A DNA stretch of 5,106 nt from CALCTE01 sp045585835 (lineage in GTDB: Bacteria > Bacillota > Clostridia > Oscillospirales > CAG-272): assembly GCA_045585835.1 (NCBI GenBank), contig JAZMZG010000014.1, positions 1 through 5,106 on the forward strand, read 5' to 3'. The notes under the pieces are model-generated. The model was not told where the DNA came from. It saw only the letters and a list, made by a program, of their open reading frames with translations, and did not search any database. The translations under genes and the position numbers were made by a program. Shown here in pieces: positions 1 through 5,099 of this stretch. The stretch's first letter is position 1; the number at the start of each line of letters is the position of its first letter.

Positions 1-166
1 TGCCGTTGTTGAAATGGCAGGTATCAAGAATATCAGAACAAAGTCCCTGCGTTCTAACAACCCCTGCAACGTTGTAAGAGCTACTATGGCTGGTCTTACA
101 TCTCTCAGAAATGCAGAAGAGGTTGCTGCCCTCAGAGGCAAGACAGTTAAGGAAATTTTCGGCTGA
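1..166 (+). CDS. rpsE: 30S ribosomal protein S5, C-terminal part
   Basis: This is the last 54 codons of S5; the 5' end lies outside the window. The reading frame begins at base 2 and ends at the TGA at 164-166. The visible part starts AVVEMAGIKNI and ends with RNAEEVAALRGKTVKEIFG, which matches the usual S5 C-terminal domain, including the VVEMAGI strand and the closing LRGK-hydrophobic tail. S5 is a 30S protein near the decoding region and contributes to accuracy. About one third of the usual length of roughly 165 residues is present. The next gene, rpmD, follows after 27 bases, as in the standard spc operon. Nothing odd is visible in this part. Confidence 0.96.
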   Translation, partial: AVVEMAGIKNIRTKSLRSNNPCNVVRATMAGLTSLRNAEEVAALRGKTVKEIFG

Positions 167-193
167 TTGCGAAAACAGAAAGGATGAACCATT

Positions 194-370
194 ATGGCAA
201 AGAAAATCACATTGGTTAAATCATTGTCAGGACGCAAAAAGAGCCACATCGCTACTGCAAATTCACTCGGTCTTCGTAAGATCGGCGATGTAACTGTTCA
301 GCCGGACAATGCCGCTACCAACGGTAAAATTAAGGAAATCATTTATCTTATCGAAGTTACTGAAGAGTAA
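194..370 (+). CDS. rpmD: 50S ribosomal protein L30
   Basis: A 58-residue protein beginning MAKKITLVKS, with the L30 motif GRKKSHIATANSLGLRKIGD at residues 13-32 and a C-terminal end IYLIEVTEE. Length and motif agree with bacterial L30, a small protein of the large subunit. The start is the ATG at 194, nine bases after AAAGGA (179-184). Another ATG at 184 overlaps that site but is out of frame. It sits between rpsE and rplO, the conserved spc order, with gaps of 27 and 31 bases. Some positions diverge from better-known L30 sequences (HIATANS instead of the common QRATVKA type), which is normal for this fast-evolving protein. Confidence 0.95.
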   Translation: MAKKITLVKSLSGRKKSHIATANSLGLRKIGDVTVQPDNAATNGKIKEIIYLIEVTEE

Positions 371-387
371 TTTCAGACTAATCTTAT

Positions 388-395
388 AGGAGGTG
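388..395 (+). promoter_or_regulatory. Strong Shine-Dalgarno site of rplO
   Basis: AGGAGGTG lies six bases before the rplO ATG at 402. It is a near-perfect match to the 3' end of 16S rRNA and fixes the rplO start. Confidence 0.88.
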
Positions 396-401
396 TAACC
401 A

Positions 402-848
402 ATGAAGCTACACGAATTATCTCCTGCAATCGGCTCTACAAAGGAAGTTAAGCGTATCGGTCGTGGACACGGTTCCGGTCAGGGTAAGACAGCAGGTAAA
501 GGTCATAAGGGTCAGTGGGCACGTTCTGGCGGCGGTGTAAAGCCGGGCTTTGAAGGTGGTCAGACAAAACTTGCAATGCGTATTCCTAAGCGCGGTTTCA
601 ATAACAAGAATTTTGCTACTGTTTATGCAATAGTAAACGTTTCTGATCTTGAAGCTAAGTTTGAAAGCGGCGCAGTTATCGACCAGGCAGCTCTCGTAGA
701 GTGCGGTCTTATTAAGAAAACTCTTGATGGCATTAAGGTTCTTGGCAGAGGTGAAATCACTAAGTCTTTCACAGTTCAGGCTGCTAAGTTCTCTGAAACA
801 GCTAAGACAAAGATTGAAAGTGCAGGCGGAAAGGCTGAGGTGGTCTGA
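402..848 (+). CDS. rplO: 50S ribosomal protein L15
   Basis: A 148-residue protein of normal family length. The N-terminal third (residues 1-66) is the Gly- and Lys-rich extension that threads into 23S rRNA: MKLHELSPAIGS, then GRGHGSGQGKTAGKGHKGQ at 20-38, then GGGVKPGFEGGQ at 43-54 and PKRGF at 62-66. The globular C-terminal half holds the KVLGRGEI strand near 112-119. L15 is a late-assembling protein of the 50S subunit. After FEGGQ the usual M/T-P-L step reads TKLAMR, so the common proline is absent. The stop (TGA, 846-848) overlaps the secY ATG (848-850) in a TGATG junction, so secY is probably translated by coupling to this gene. Confidence 0.97.
   Translation: MKLHELSPAIGSTKEVKRIGRGHGSGQGKTAGKGHKGQWARSGGGVKPGFEGGQTKLAMRIPKRGFNNKNFATVYAIVNVSDLEAKFESGAVIDQAALVECGLIKKTLDGIKVLGRGEITKSFTVQAAKFSETAKTKIESAGGKAEVV
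837..840 (+). promoter_or_regulatory. secY ribosome binding site inside rplO and TGATG junction
   Basis: GAGG at 837-840 lies within the last codons of rplO, seven bases before the secY ATG at 848. The rplO TGA and secY ATG share the base at 848. This layout lets a terminating ribosome reinitiate, tying SecY output to L15 translation. Coupling is an inference from the layout. Confidence 0.7.
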
Positions 849-2140
849 TGTTACAAGTCTTCCGTAATGCCTGGAAAATCGCCGAGCTGCGTAAGAAGAT
901 TTTATACACACTTCTCATCATTCTTATCTTCCGCTTCGGCGCAAGCATTTTCGTTCCGTTCCTTGACATCAATGCCGTCAGAGGCATGATAGGTGAAGTT
1001 GATCTTCTCAATTACTGGGATACGATGACGGGCGGCTCGCTGAGCAACGGTACACTTTTTGCAATGTCAATCACTCCTTATATCAACGCTTCCATCATTA
1101 TTCAGCTTCTTACAGTTGCAATCAAGCCACTTGAAAGGCTGTCTAAGGAAGGCGAAGAGGGACGAAAGAAAATCAACAAAATCCAGAAGCTCGTCGCACT
1201 CGGACTTGCAATTTTCCAAGCAGTTGCATTCTATATCGCTCTTAAAGGTAAGGGCGCAGTTCAGAGCGCTGAGGGCTTCAGCGAAATTCTTATCGCAATC
1301 ACAATTGTTTCCTGCTTCGTTGCAGGTGCTTCGCTTATCATCTGGCTGGGCGACCAGATCACAGAAAGAGGTATCGGAAACGGTATTTCAATGATCCTCT
1401 TCGCAGGTATCGTTGCAAGAACACCGAGCGATATCATTAACCTGTTCAACCAGATGCAGGCAGGAAAAACTCAGAACTACATCTTAGTACCGATTATTCT
1501 TCTTATCTATATCGCTATGATTGCACTTGTCGTACTTATGACAAACGCTGAAAGAAGAATCCCCGTTCAGTACGCTAAGAGAGTTGTGGGAAGAAAAATG
1601 TACGGCGGTCAGTCAACCCACATTCCGATTAAGGTTGCAATGGCAGGCGTTATGCCAATCATCTTCGCTATGTCGATTATGAGCCTTCCGTCTACAATCT
1701 GCTACTTCTTTGGTATCAACGGTCAGGGTAATTCCTTCTGGGACGGATTTGTAAATGTATTCAGATCCGATAGCTGGCTTTATGCAGTAATTTACTTCTT
1801 ACTCATTATTGCATTCAACTACTTCTACGTAGCAATCCAGTATAATCCTGTTGAAATTGCCAATAACCTCAAGAAGAACAACGGTGCAATTCCGGGTTAC
1901 CGTCCCGGTCAGCCAACAGCAGACTTTATCAAAAATTCACTTTCCAAGGTTTCTCTCATCGGCGCTATCTTCCTTGGCTTCATCGCAATTTTCCCGATCG
2001 TTTTCCAGAACGTTTCAGGAATTGCAGGACTCTCACTTGGCGGTACAACACTCCTCATTCTCGTAGGTGTTGCGCTTGAAACAGTCCGTTCACTCGAAAG
2101 CCAGATGATGATGCGTCACCATAAGGGCTTCTTGGAATAA
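848..2140 (+). CDS. secY: Preprotein translocase subunit SecY
   Basis: A 430-residue membrane protein of usual SecY length with about ten hydrophobic segments. SecY is the pore of the SecYEG channel, which exports unfolded preproteins with SecA and inserts membrane proteins with ribosomes. Visible marks are the N-terminal LRKKIL and first membrane helix (about 15-37), the first family signature around FAMSITPYINASIIIQLL (71-88), the second signature IWLGDQITERGIGNGISM (165-182), the cytoplasmic loop with RRIPVQYAKR (236-245), and the loop IPGYRPGQPTADFI (348-361) that contacts SecA or the ribosome. In the first signature the usual Gly before I-x-P-Y is Ser74. The gene ends with two in-frame stops, TAA TAA (2138-2143). 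Its place after rplO is the conserved spc arrangement. Confidence 0.98.
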   Translation: MLQVFRNAWKIAELRKKILYTLLIILIFRFGASIFVPFLDINAVRGMIGEVDLLNYWDTMTGGSLSNGTLFAMSITPYINASIIIQLLTVAIKPLERLSKEGEEGRKKINKIQKLVALGLAIFQAVAFYIALKGKGAVQSAEGFSEILIAITIVSCFVAGASLIIWLGDQITERGIGNGISMILFAGIVARTPSDIINLFNQMQAGKTQNYILVPIILLIYIAMIALVVLMTNAERRIPVQYAKRVVGRKMYGGQSTHIPIKVAMAGVMPIIFAMSIMSLPSTICYFFGINGQGNSFWDGFVNVFRSDSWLYAVIYFLLIIAFNYFYVAIQYNPVEIANNLKKNNGAIPGYRPGQPTADFIKNSLSKVSLIGAIFLGFIAIFPIVFQNVSGIAGLSLGGTTLLILVGVALETVRSLESQMMMRHHKGFLE

Positions 2141-2161
2141 TAAACCGCTATTCCCTTTAAT

Positions 2162-2169
2162 GAGAAAGG
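2162..2169 (+). promoter_or_regulatory. adk ribosome binding site within a short hairpin
   Basis: GAGAAAGG lies seven bases before the adk ATG at 2177. Its AAAGG (2165-2169) can pair with CCTTT at 2154-2158 across a six-base loop, so a five-pair stem could partly hide the site. The stem is short, and regulation is only a possibility. Confidence 0.5.
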
Positions 2170-2176
2170 TAGTTTT

Positions 2177-2809
2177 ATGAATCTGATATTTTTAGGCGCC
2201 CCCGGCGCAGGAAAGGGCACACAGGCAGAAATCGTCTGTGAAAAGCTCGGAATCCCCGCTATTTCCACAGGTAATATGCTTCGTGAGGCTGTTAAAAACC
2301 AGACTCCCGCAGGTCTTGCCGCTAAGGAATATATGGACAGGGGCGACCTCGTTCCCGACGAGGTTGTAATCGGAATCCTCAAGGACAGAATCGCCGAGGA
2401 CGACGCCAAGAACGGCTTTATCCTCGACGGCTTCCCAAGAACAGTTGCTCAGGCAGAAGCACTCGAAGCTATGAATGTCAGAATTGACAAGGTAGTTGAG
2501 ATTGACGTTGCTGATGAAGTAATCTGCTCAAGACTTTCAGGAAGACGTGTCTGTGAGGGCTGCGGCGCTTCTTACCACATTGAATTCAAGCCTACAAAGG
2601 CTGAAGGCGTGTGCGACGCTTGCGGCGCAAAGGTAGTTCAGAGAGTTGATGATAAGCCCGAAACAGTGCTTTCAAGACTCGAAACTTACCACGAGAAAAC
2701 AGCTCCGCTCAAGGGCTATTACGAAGCTAAGGGTAAGCTCGTTTCCGTTAAGGGACAGAGCGAAATCAGCGAAACCGCTGCCCTTACACTCAAGGCAATT
2801 GAGGGCTGA
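2177..2809 (+). CDS. adk: Adenylate kinase, long form with zinc-type LID
   Basis: A 210-residue cytosolic enzyme that interconverts ATP + AMP and two ADP. The P-loop GAPGAGKGT is at residues 7-15, the AMP-binding STGNMLR at 30-36, and the signature FILDGFPRTVAQAEAL at 81-96. The LID domain begins after SGRRVCEGCG. It carries CxxC pairs at Cys126/Cys129 and Cys146/Cys149, the spacing of structural zinc sites in Gram-positive adenylate kinases; many relatives have Asp at the fourth position, whereas here all four are Cys. Arginines of the catalytic core appear in VDDKPETVLSRLETY (157-171). The start is fixed by GAGAAAGG at 2162-2169. adk between secY and map is a common spc-operon arrangement and links nucleotide balance to ribosome synthesis. 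Nothing looks broken. Confidence 0.98.
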   Translation: MNLIFLGAPGAGKGTQAEIVCEKLGIPAISTGNMLREAVKNQTPAGLAAKEYMDRGDLVPDEVVIGILKDRIAEDDAKNGFILDGFPRTVAQAEALEAMNVRIDKVVEIDVADEVICSRLSGRRVCEGCGASYHIEFKPTKAEGVCDACGAKVVQRVDDKPETVLSRLETYHEKTAPLKGYYEAKGKLVSVKGQSEISETAALTLKAIEG

Positions 2810-2815
2810 TTTCCG

Positions 2816-3571
2816 ATGATACACATTAAATCCCAAAGCGATATTCAGCGTATGATAAAAGCCACCGAAATCGCCGCACAGGCGCTTGAATACGGCGGCA
2901 GTCAGATAAAGGCAGGTATGAGCACCTTTGAGCTTGATAAGCTCATTCACGATTTTATCATCTCAAAAGGCGCAGTTCCTTCCTCGCTGGGTTATTGCGG
3001 CTTCACAGGAAGCGCTTGCATTTCAATCAATTCAGAGCTTATTCACGGTATCCCGTCCAAGAAAAAAATAATCAAGGACGGCGACATTGTGACCATCGAC
3101 GTGACAACCGCTTATGACGGATTTCAGGGCGATAACGCAAGAACCTTCACAGTCGGAGAGGTCAGCGATGAGACAAAGCGCTTACTCAGAATAACTGAGG
3201 AGGCTCTTTATAAAGGAATTGAGCAGGCGATTCCGGGCAACAGAATAGGCGATATTTCAAATGCAGTTCAGACGCATTGCGAAAGCAATGGCTACTTCGT
3301 GGTAAGAAAATATATCGGACACGGAATAGGAACTGAAATGCATGAGGACCCTGAGGTTCCCAACTTCGGAAAACCGGGCAGAGGTCCAAGACTCGTTCCG
3401 GGTATGACAATCTGTATCGAACCTATGATAAATCAGACCACCGAAAAGGTGAACGTTCTCTCCGACGGCTGGACGGTCGTTGAAGCGAACGGAAATATGA
3501 GCGCACATTTTGAGCACACAGTCCTCATTACTGAGGGTAAACCGCTTATTATGACGCTTACTTCTCACTGA
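2816..3571 (+). CDS. map: Methionine aminopeptidase, type I
   Basis: A 251-residue cytosolic metalloenzyme that removes the N-terminal methionine from new proteins when the second residue is small. All five metal ligands can be placed: Asp95 (in TIDVT), Asp106 (in GDNART), His169 (in GHGIG), Glu202 (in IEPM) and Glu233 (in HFEHT). Substrate-site histidines His77 (HGIP) and His176 (EMHEDP) are also present. The 11-residue spacing between the two Asp ligands matches E. coli Map, and there is no N-terminal zinc extension, so it is the short class. Beside the second Asp ligand the common DG-[FY]-HGD reads DGFQGD, with Gln at 104. The start ATG at 2816 lies six bases after the adk stop; its ribosome site GAGGG (2801-2805) is inside the end of adk. 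Confidence 0.97.
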   Translation: MIHIKSQSDIQRMIKATEIAAQALEYGGSQIKAGMSTFELDKLIHDFIISKGAVPSSLGYCGFTGSACISINSELIHGIPSKKKIIKDGDIVTIDVTTAYDGFQGDNARTFTVGEVSDETKRLLRITEEALYKGIEQAIPGNRIGDISNAVQTHCESNGYFVVRKYIGHGIGTEMHEDPEVPNFGKPGRGPRLVPGMTICIEPMINQTTEKVNVLSDGWTVVEANGNMSAHFEHTVLITEGKPLIMTLTSH

Positions 3572-3578
3572 GGTAGTT

Positions 3579-3839
3579 ATGGAAATTATTACGGGAACAG
3601 TTGTTATAAGTAAAGCGGGACGAGATCAAAAAAGCCTGATGCTTGCTGTGAAAAGCGAAAACGGTTTTGTTTATGTGGCAGACGGAAAAGAGCGAAAGCT
3701 CGACGCTCCCAAAAAGAAAAACCCAAAGCATCTGCAAAAAACCAATTATAAAATTGATTTTGAGCAGCTTACGGATAAGAAATTAAGAATTGCTCTGAGA
3801 GAAATCTCAAAGCACAACATCGCCGAGGAGAGTGATTAA
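3579..3839 (+). CDS. KOW-domain RNA-binding protein, L14e-like
   Basis: An 86-residue basic protein. Residues 3-35 look like a KOW-type small beta barrel (ITGTVVISKAGRDQKSLMLAV, with the Gly and the SKAGRD turn), followed by the conserved ADGKERKLDAPKKKNPKHLQ segment (35-53), rich in lysine. This pattern belongs to a family found in many Firmicutes between map and infA, related to archaeal and eukaryotic L14e/L6e/L27e. Its role in bacteria is not well established; position and charge suggest binding to rRNA or the ribosome, which is inference. The map stop is part of TGAGG (3569-3573), the probable ribosome site, five bases before the ATG. The gene ends two bases before infA. Its use of rare-looking CGA arginine codons (for example in GRD and ERK) differs from the CGT-rich ribosomal genes nearby. 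Confidence 0.87.
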   Translation: MEIITGTVVISKAGRDQKSLMLAVKSENGFVYVADGKERKLDAPKKKNPKHLQKTNYKIDFEQLTDKKLRIALREISKHNIAEESD

Positions 3840-3844
3840 GCTTG
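3825..3844 (+). promoter_or_regulatory. infA ribosome site and TTG start
   Basis: GAGGAG (3825-3830) lies inside the last codons of the KOW gene, 11 bases before TTG at 3842-3844. An in-frame TGA at 3833-3835 rules out any farther upstream start, and the two codons between it and the TTG are not start codons. The next in-frame ATG is about 41 codons downstream, inside the conserved fold. TTG is therefore the only sensible start. Confidence 0.85.
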
Positions 3845-4060
3845 TCTAAAGAAGATGTAATTGAAGTAGAGGGCGAAATTCTGGAAGCATTACCAAATGC
3901 AACCTTTAACGTCAAGCTCTCAAACGGTCATGTGATATTGGCTCATGTCAGCGGCAAGCTGCGTATGAATTTCATTCGCATACTGCCCGGCGACAAGGTT
4001 ACTGTTGAAATGTCGCCTTACGACCTGACAAAGGGCAGAATAACATGGCGCGCAAAGTAA
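3842..4060 (+). CDS. infA: Translation initiation factor IF-1
   Basis: A 72-residue protein, exactly the usual length of bacterial IF-1. It binds the A site of the 30S subunit and helps IF-2 and IF-3 select the initiator tRNA. It is a single OB-fold of the S1 type: KEDVIEVEGEILEALPNATF (3-22), then NGHVILAHVSGKLRMNFIRI (28-47) and LPGDKVTVEMSPYDLTKGRI (48-67). These match the family almost residue for residue. The start codon is TTG, unlike every other gene here, which begins with ATG. The gene follows the KOW gene after two bases and is probably coupled to it. rpmJ follows 36 bases later, as in most Firmicutes. Confidence 0.97.
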   Translation: MSKEDVIEVEGEILEALPNATFNVKLSNGHVILAHVSGKLRMNFIRILPGDKVTVEMSPYDLTKGRITWRAK

Positions 4061-4081
4061 ACAACAAACAGTCTAACCTTT

Positions 4082-4088
4082 AAGGAGG
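4082..4088 (+). promoter_or_regulatory. Strong Shine-Dalgarno site of rpmJ
   Basis: AAGGAGG lies eight bases before the rpmJ ATG at 4097. It supports this short gene as real. Confidence 0.85.
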
Positions 4089-4096
4089 GACAAACA

Positions 4097-4210
4097 ATGA
4101 AAGTAAGACCTTCAGTAAAACCAATGTGCGATAAGTGCAAGGTTATCAAGCGCAAGGGCAAGGTTATGGTAATCTGCAAGGATCCAAAGCACAAACAGAG
4201 ACAGGGCTAA
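4097..4210 (+). CDS. rpmJ: 50S ribosomal protein L36, zinc-binding form
   Basis: A 37-residue protein, the usual length for the ancestral L36: it starts MKVRPSVKPMCDKC and ends CKDPKHKQRQG. Four zinc ligands are in place: Cys11, Cys14, Cys27 and His32, spaced C-x2-C-x12-C-x4-H. This is the C+ (zinc-containing) form, as opposed to the C- form some bacteria use in zinc shortage. L36 is a late-assembling 50S protein. A strong ribosome site precedes it. It lies between infA and rpsM, the typical place at the spc/alpha boundary. Confidence 0.96.
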   Translation: MKVRPSVKPMCDKCKVIKRKGKVMVICKDPKHKQRQG

Positions 4211-4235
4211 ACCTAATTTAACAGGAGGAAATAAT

Positions 4236-4604
4236 ATGGCAAGAATTGCTGGCGTCGATTTGCCAAAGGAAAAGCGTGTTGAGATCGGTCTCACATACGT
4301 TTACGGAATCGGCAGAAAGACATCAAATGATATTCTGGCAGCTGCAGGCGTAAATCCTGACACAAGAGTTAAGGATTTAACCGACGAAGAAGAAGCAAAG
4401 ATTCGTGAAGTAATCGACCAGAATTACATCGTTGAAGGCGACCTCAGAAGAGACGTTGCACTCAATATCAAGCGCCTCGTAGAAATCAACTGCTACCGTG
4501 GCGTTCGTCACCGCAAGGGCTTACCTGTTCGTGGTCAGAGAACAAAGACCAACGCAAGAACACGTAAGGGTCCTGCTAAGACAATCGCAAACAAGAAGAA
4601 ATAA
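4236..4604 (+). CDS. rpsM: 30S ribosomal protein S13
   Basis: A 122-residue protein of normal length. The N-terminal helix-two-turn-helix domain is seen from MARIAGVDLPKEKRVEIGLT through YVYGIGRKTSNDIL (21-34) and the VNPDTRVKDLT turn (39-49). The C-terminal part carries the signature CYRGVRHRKGLPVRGQRT (86-103) and a basic tail ending TIANKKK, which reaches toward the P-site tRNA. S13 sits in the 30S head and forms bridges to the 50S subunit. AGGAGG at 4223-4228, seven bases before the ATG, fixes the start. It ends with tandem in-frame stops TAA TAG (4602-4607). As the first gene of the classical alpha operon it has only 25 bases before it, so no separate promoter or large leader fits. Confidence 0.98.
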   Translation: MARIAGVDLPKEKRVEIGLTYVYGIGRKTSNDILAAAGVNPDTRVKDLTDEEEAKIREVIDQNYIVEGDLRRDVALNIKRLVEINCYRGVRHRKGLPVRGQRTKTNARTRKGPAKTIANKKK

Positions 4605-4623
4605 TAGGAAAGGAAGCTAATAA

Positions 4624-5028
4624 ATGGCAGCGAATAAAAACGTTAAGAAGGCTGGCGCTCCAAGACGTCGTGACCGTAAGAATATCGAAAACGGCGCAGC
4701 TCATATCCAGTCCACATTTAACAATACAATCGTTACAATTACCGACCTTCAGGGTAATGCTCTTTCTTGGGCATCCGCAGGCGGAATTGGTTTCAAAGGC
4801 TCTAAGAAGTCCACACCGTTCGCAGCTCAGACAGCAGCTGAAACTGCAGCTAAGGCAGCAATGATTCACGGCCTTAAAACAGTTGAAGTTTACGTTAAGG
4901 GCCCCGGTTCAGGACGCGAAGCAGCTATCAGAGCTTTATCAGCAGCAGGACTTGAGGTTAAGATGATCAAGGATGTAACCCCAATCCCTCACAATGGATG
5001 CCGTCCTCCTAAGAGACACCGCATCTAG
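4624..5028 (+). CDS. rpsK: 30S ribosomal protein S11
   Basis: A 134-residue protein, slightly longer than the typical 129 or so because of the N-terminal Lys/Arg-rich segment MAANKNVKKAGAPRRRDRKN. The core follows: AHIQSTFNNTIVTITD (26-41), SWASAGGIGFKGSKKSTPFA (48-67) and the signature GPGSGREAAIRAL (93-105), ending with DVTPIPHNGCRPPK (117-130). S11 lies on the 30S platform beside the mRNA exit path. The last residues are RHRI where many relatives have RRRV. The start is supported by AAAGGA at 4609-4614, nine bases before the ATG. It follows rpsM by 19 bases and ends at TAG, 71 bases before the next start, the widest gap in the window. Confidence 0.98.
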   Translation: MAANKNVKKAGAPRRRDRKNIENGAAHIQSTFNNTIVTITDLQGNALSWASAGGIGFKGSKKSTPFAAQTAAETAAKAAMIHGLKTVEVYVKGPGSGREAAIRALSAAGLEVKMIKDVTPIPHNGCRPPKRHRI

Positions 5029-5034
5029 TTCACA

Positions 5035-5057
5035 ATCAAGTATCTCGTTTACTTGAT
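5035..5057 (+). promoter_or_regulatory. Perfect inverted repeat in the rpsK-rpsD gap, possible leader element
   Basis: ATCAAGTA (5035-5042) and TACTTGAT (5050-5057) are perfect inverse complements around a seven-base loop. The hairpin starts seven bases after the rpsK stop, in the longest gap of the window. No U-rich run follows directly, so it does not look like an intrinsic terminator. It could be a processing site, an mRNA-stability element, or part of an autoregulatory leader bound by S4, the presumed product of the next gene. Only the hairpin itself is seen; the role is inference. Confidence 0.55.
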
Positions 5058-5085
5058 GTCGATTATTCGATATTTTATTAAAAAC

Positions 5086-5090
5086 GGAGG
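5086..5090 (+). promoter_or_regulatory. Ribosome binding site of rpsD
   Basis: GGAGG lies nine bases before the ATG at 5100. The flanking TATTTT (5071-5076) and AAAATA (5091-5096) could pair and leave the site in a 14-base loop; this stem is all A-U and weak. Confidence 0.8.
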
Positions 5091-5099
5091 AAAATACTA

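Noticed and set aside
417..911. Long open frame of 164 codons on the - strand opposite rplO
   Set aside because: It lies fully opposite a well-conserved gene, has a low-complexity Cys/Ser/Thr-rich product with no recognisable motif, and no good ribosome site was seen. It is a coding shadow.
1841..1846. TATAAT inside secY as a -10 promoter box
   Set aside because: No TTGACA-like box lies about 17 bases upstream, and the bases encode conserved SecY residues (QYNPVE).
2484..2490. TTGACA inside adk as a -35 box
   Set aside because: No -10-like sequence follows at the right distance; it encodes the Ile-Asp-Lys of Adk.
3062..3068. Run of seven A in map as a slippery frameshift site
   Set aside because: The zero frame reads AAA AAA ATA after AAG, which does not give the A AAA AAA arrangement, and the normal frame gives a full Map with all ligands.
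3257..3568. Open frame of 103 codons on the - strand opposite map
   Set aside because: Opposite the conserved C-terminal half of Map, with no recognisable domain; a shadow of codon bias.
4077..4085. CCTT-T-AAGG palindrome before rpmJ as a hairpin hiding the ribosome site
   Set aside because: The spacer is one base, too short for a loop; the match is a by-product of the AAGGAGG site.
4576..4869. Open frame of 97 codons on the - strand opposite rpsK
   Set aside because: Cys/Ser/Leu-rich product typical of the complement of an Ala/Lys-rich ribosomal gene; no support.
5035..5057. Hairpin after rpsK as an intrinsic terminator
   Set aside because: The stem is AT-rich and followed by GTCGATTA instead of a T run, and a gene with a good ribosome site follows in the same direction.
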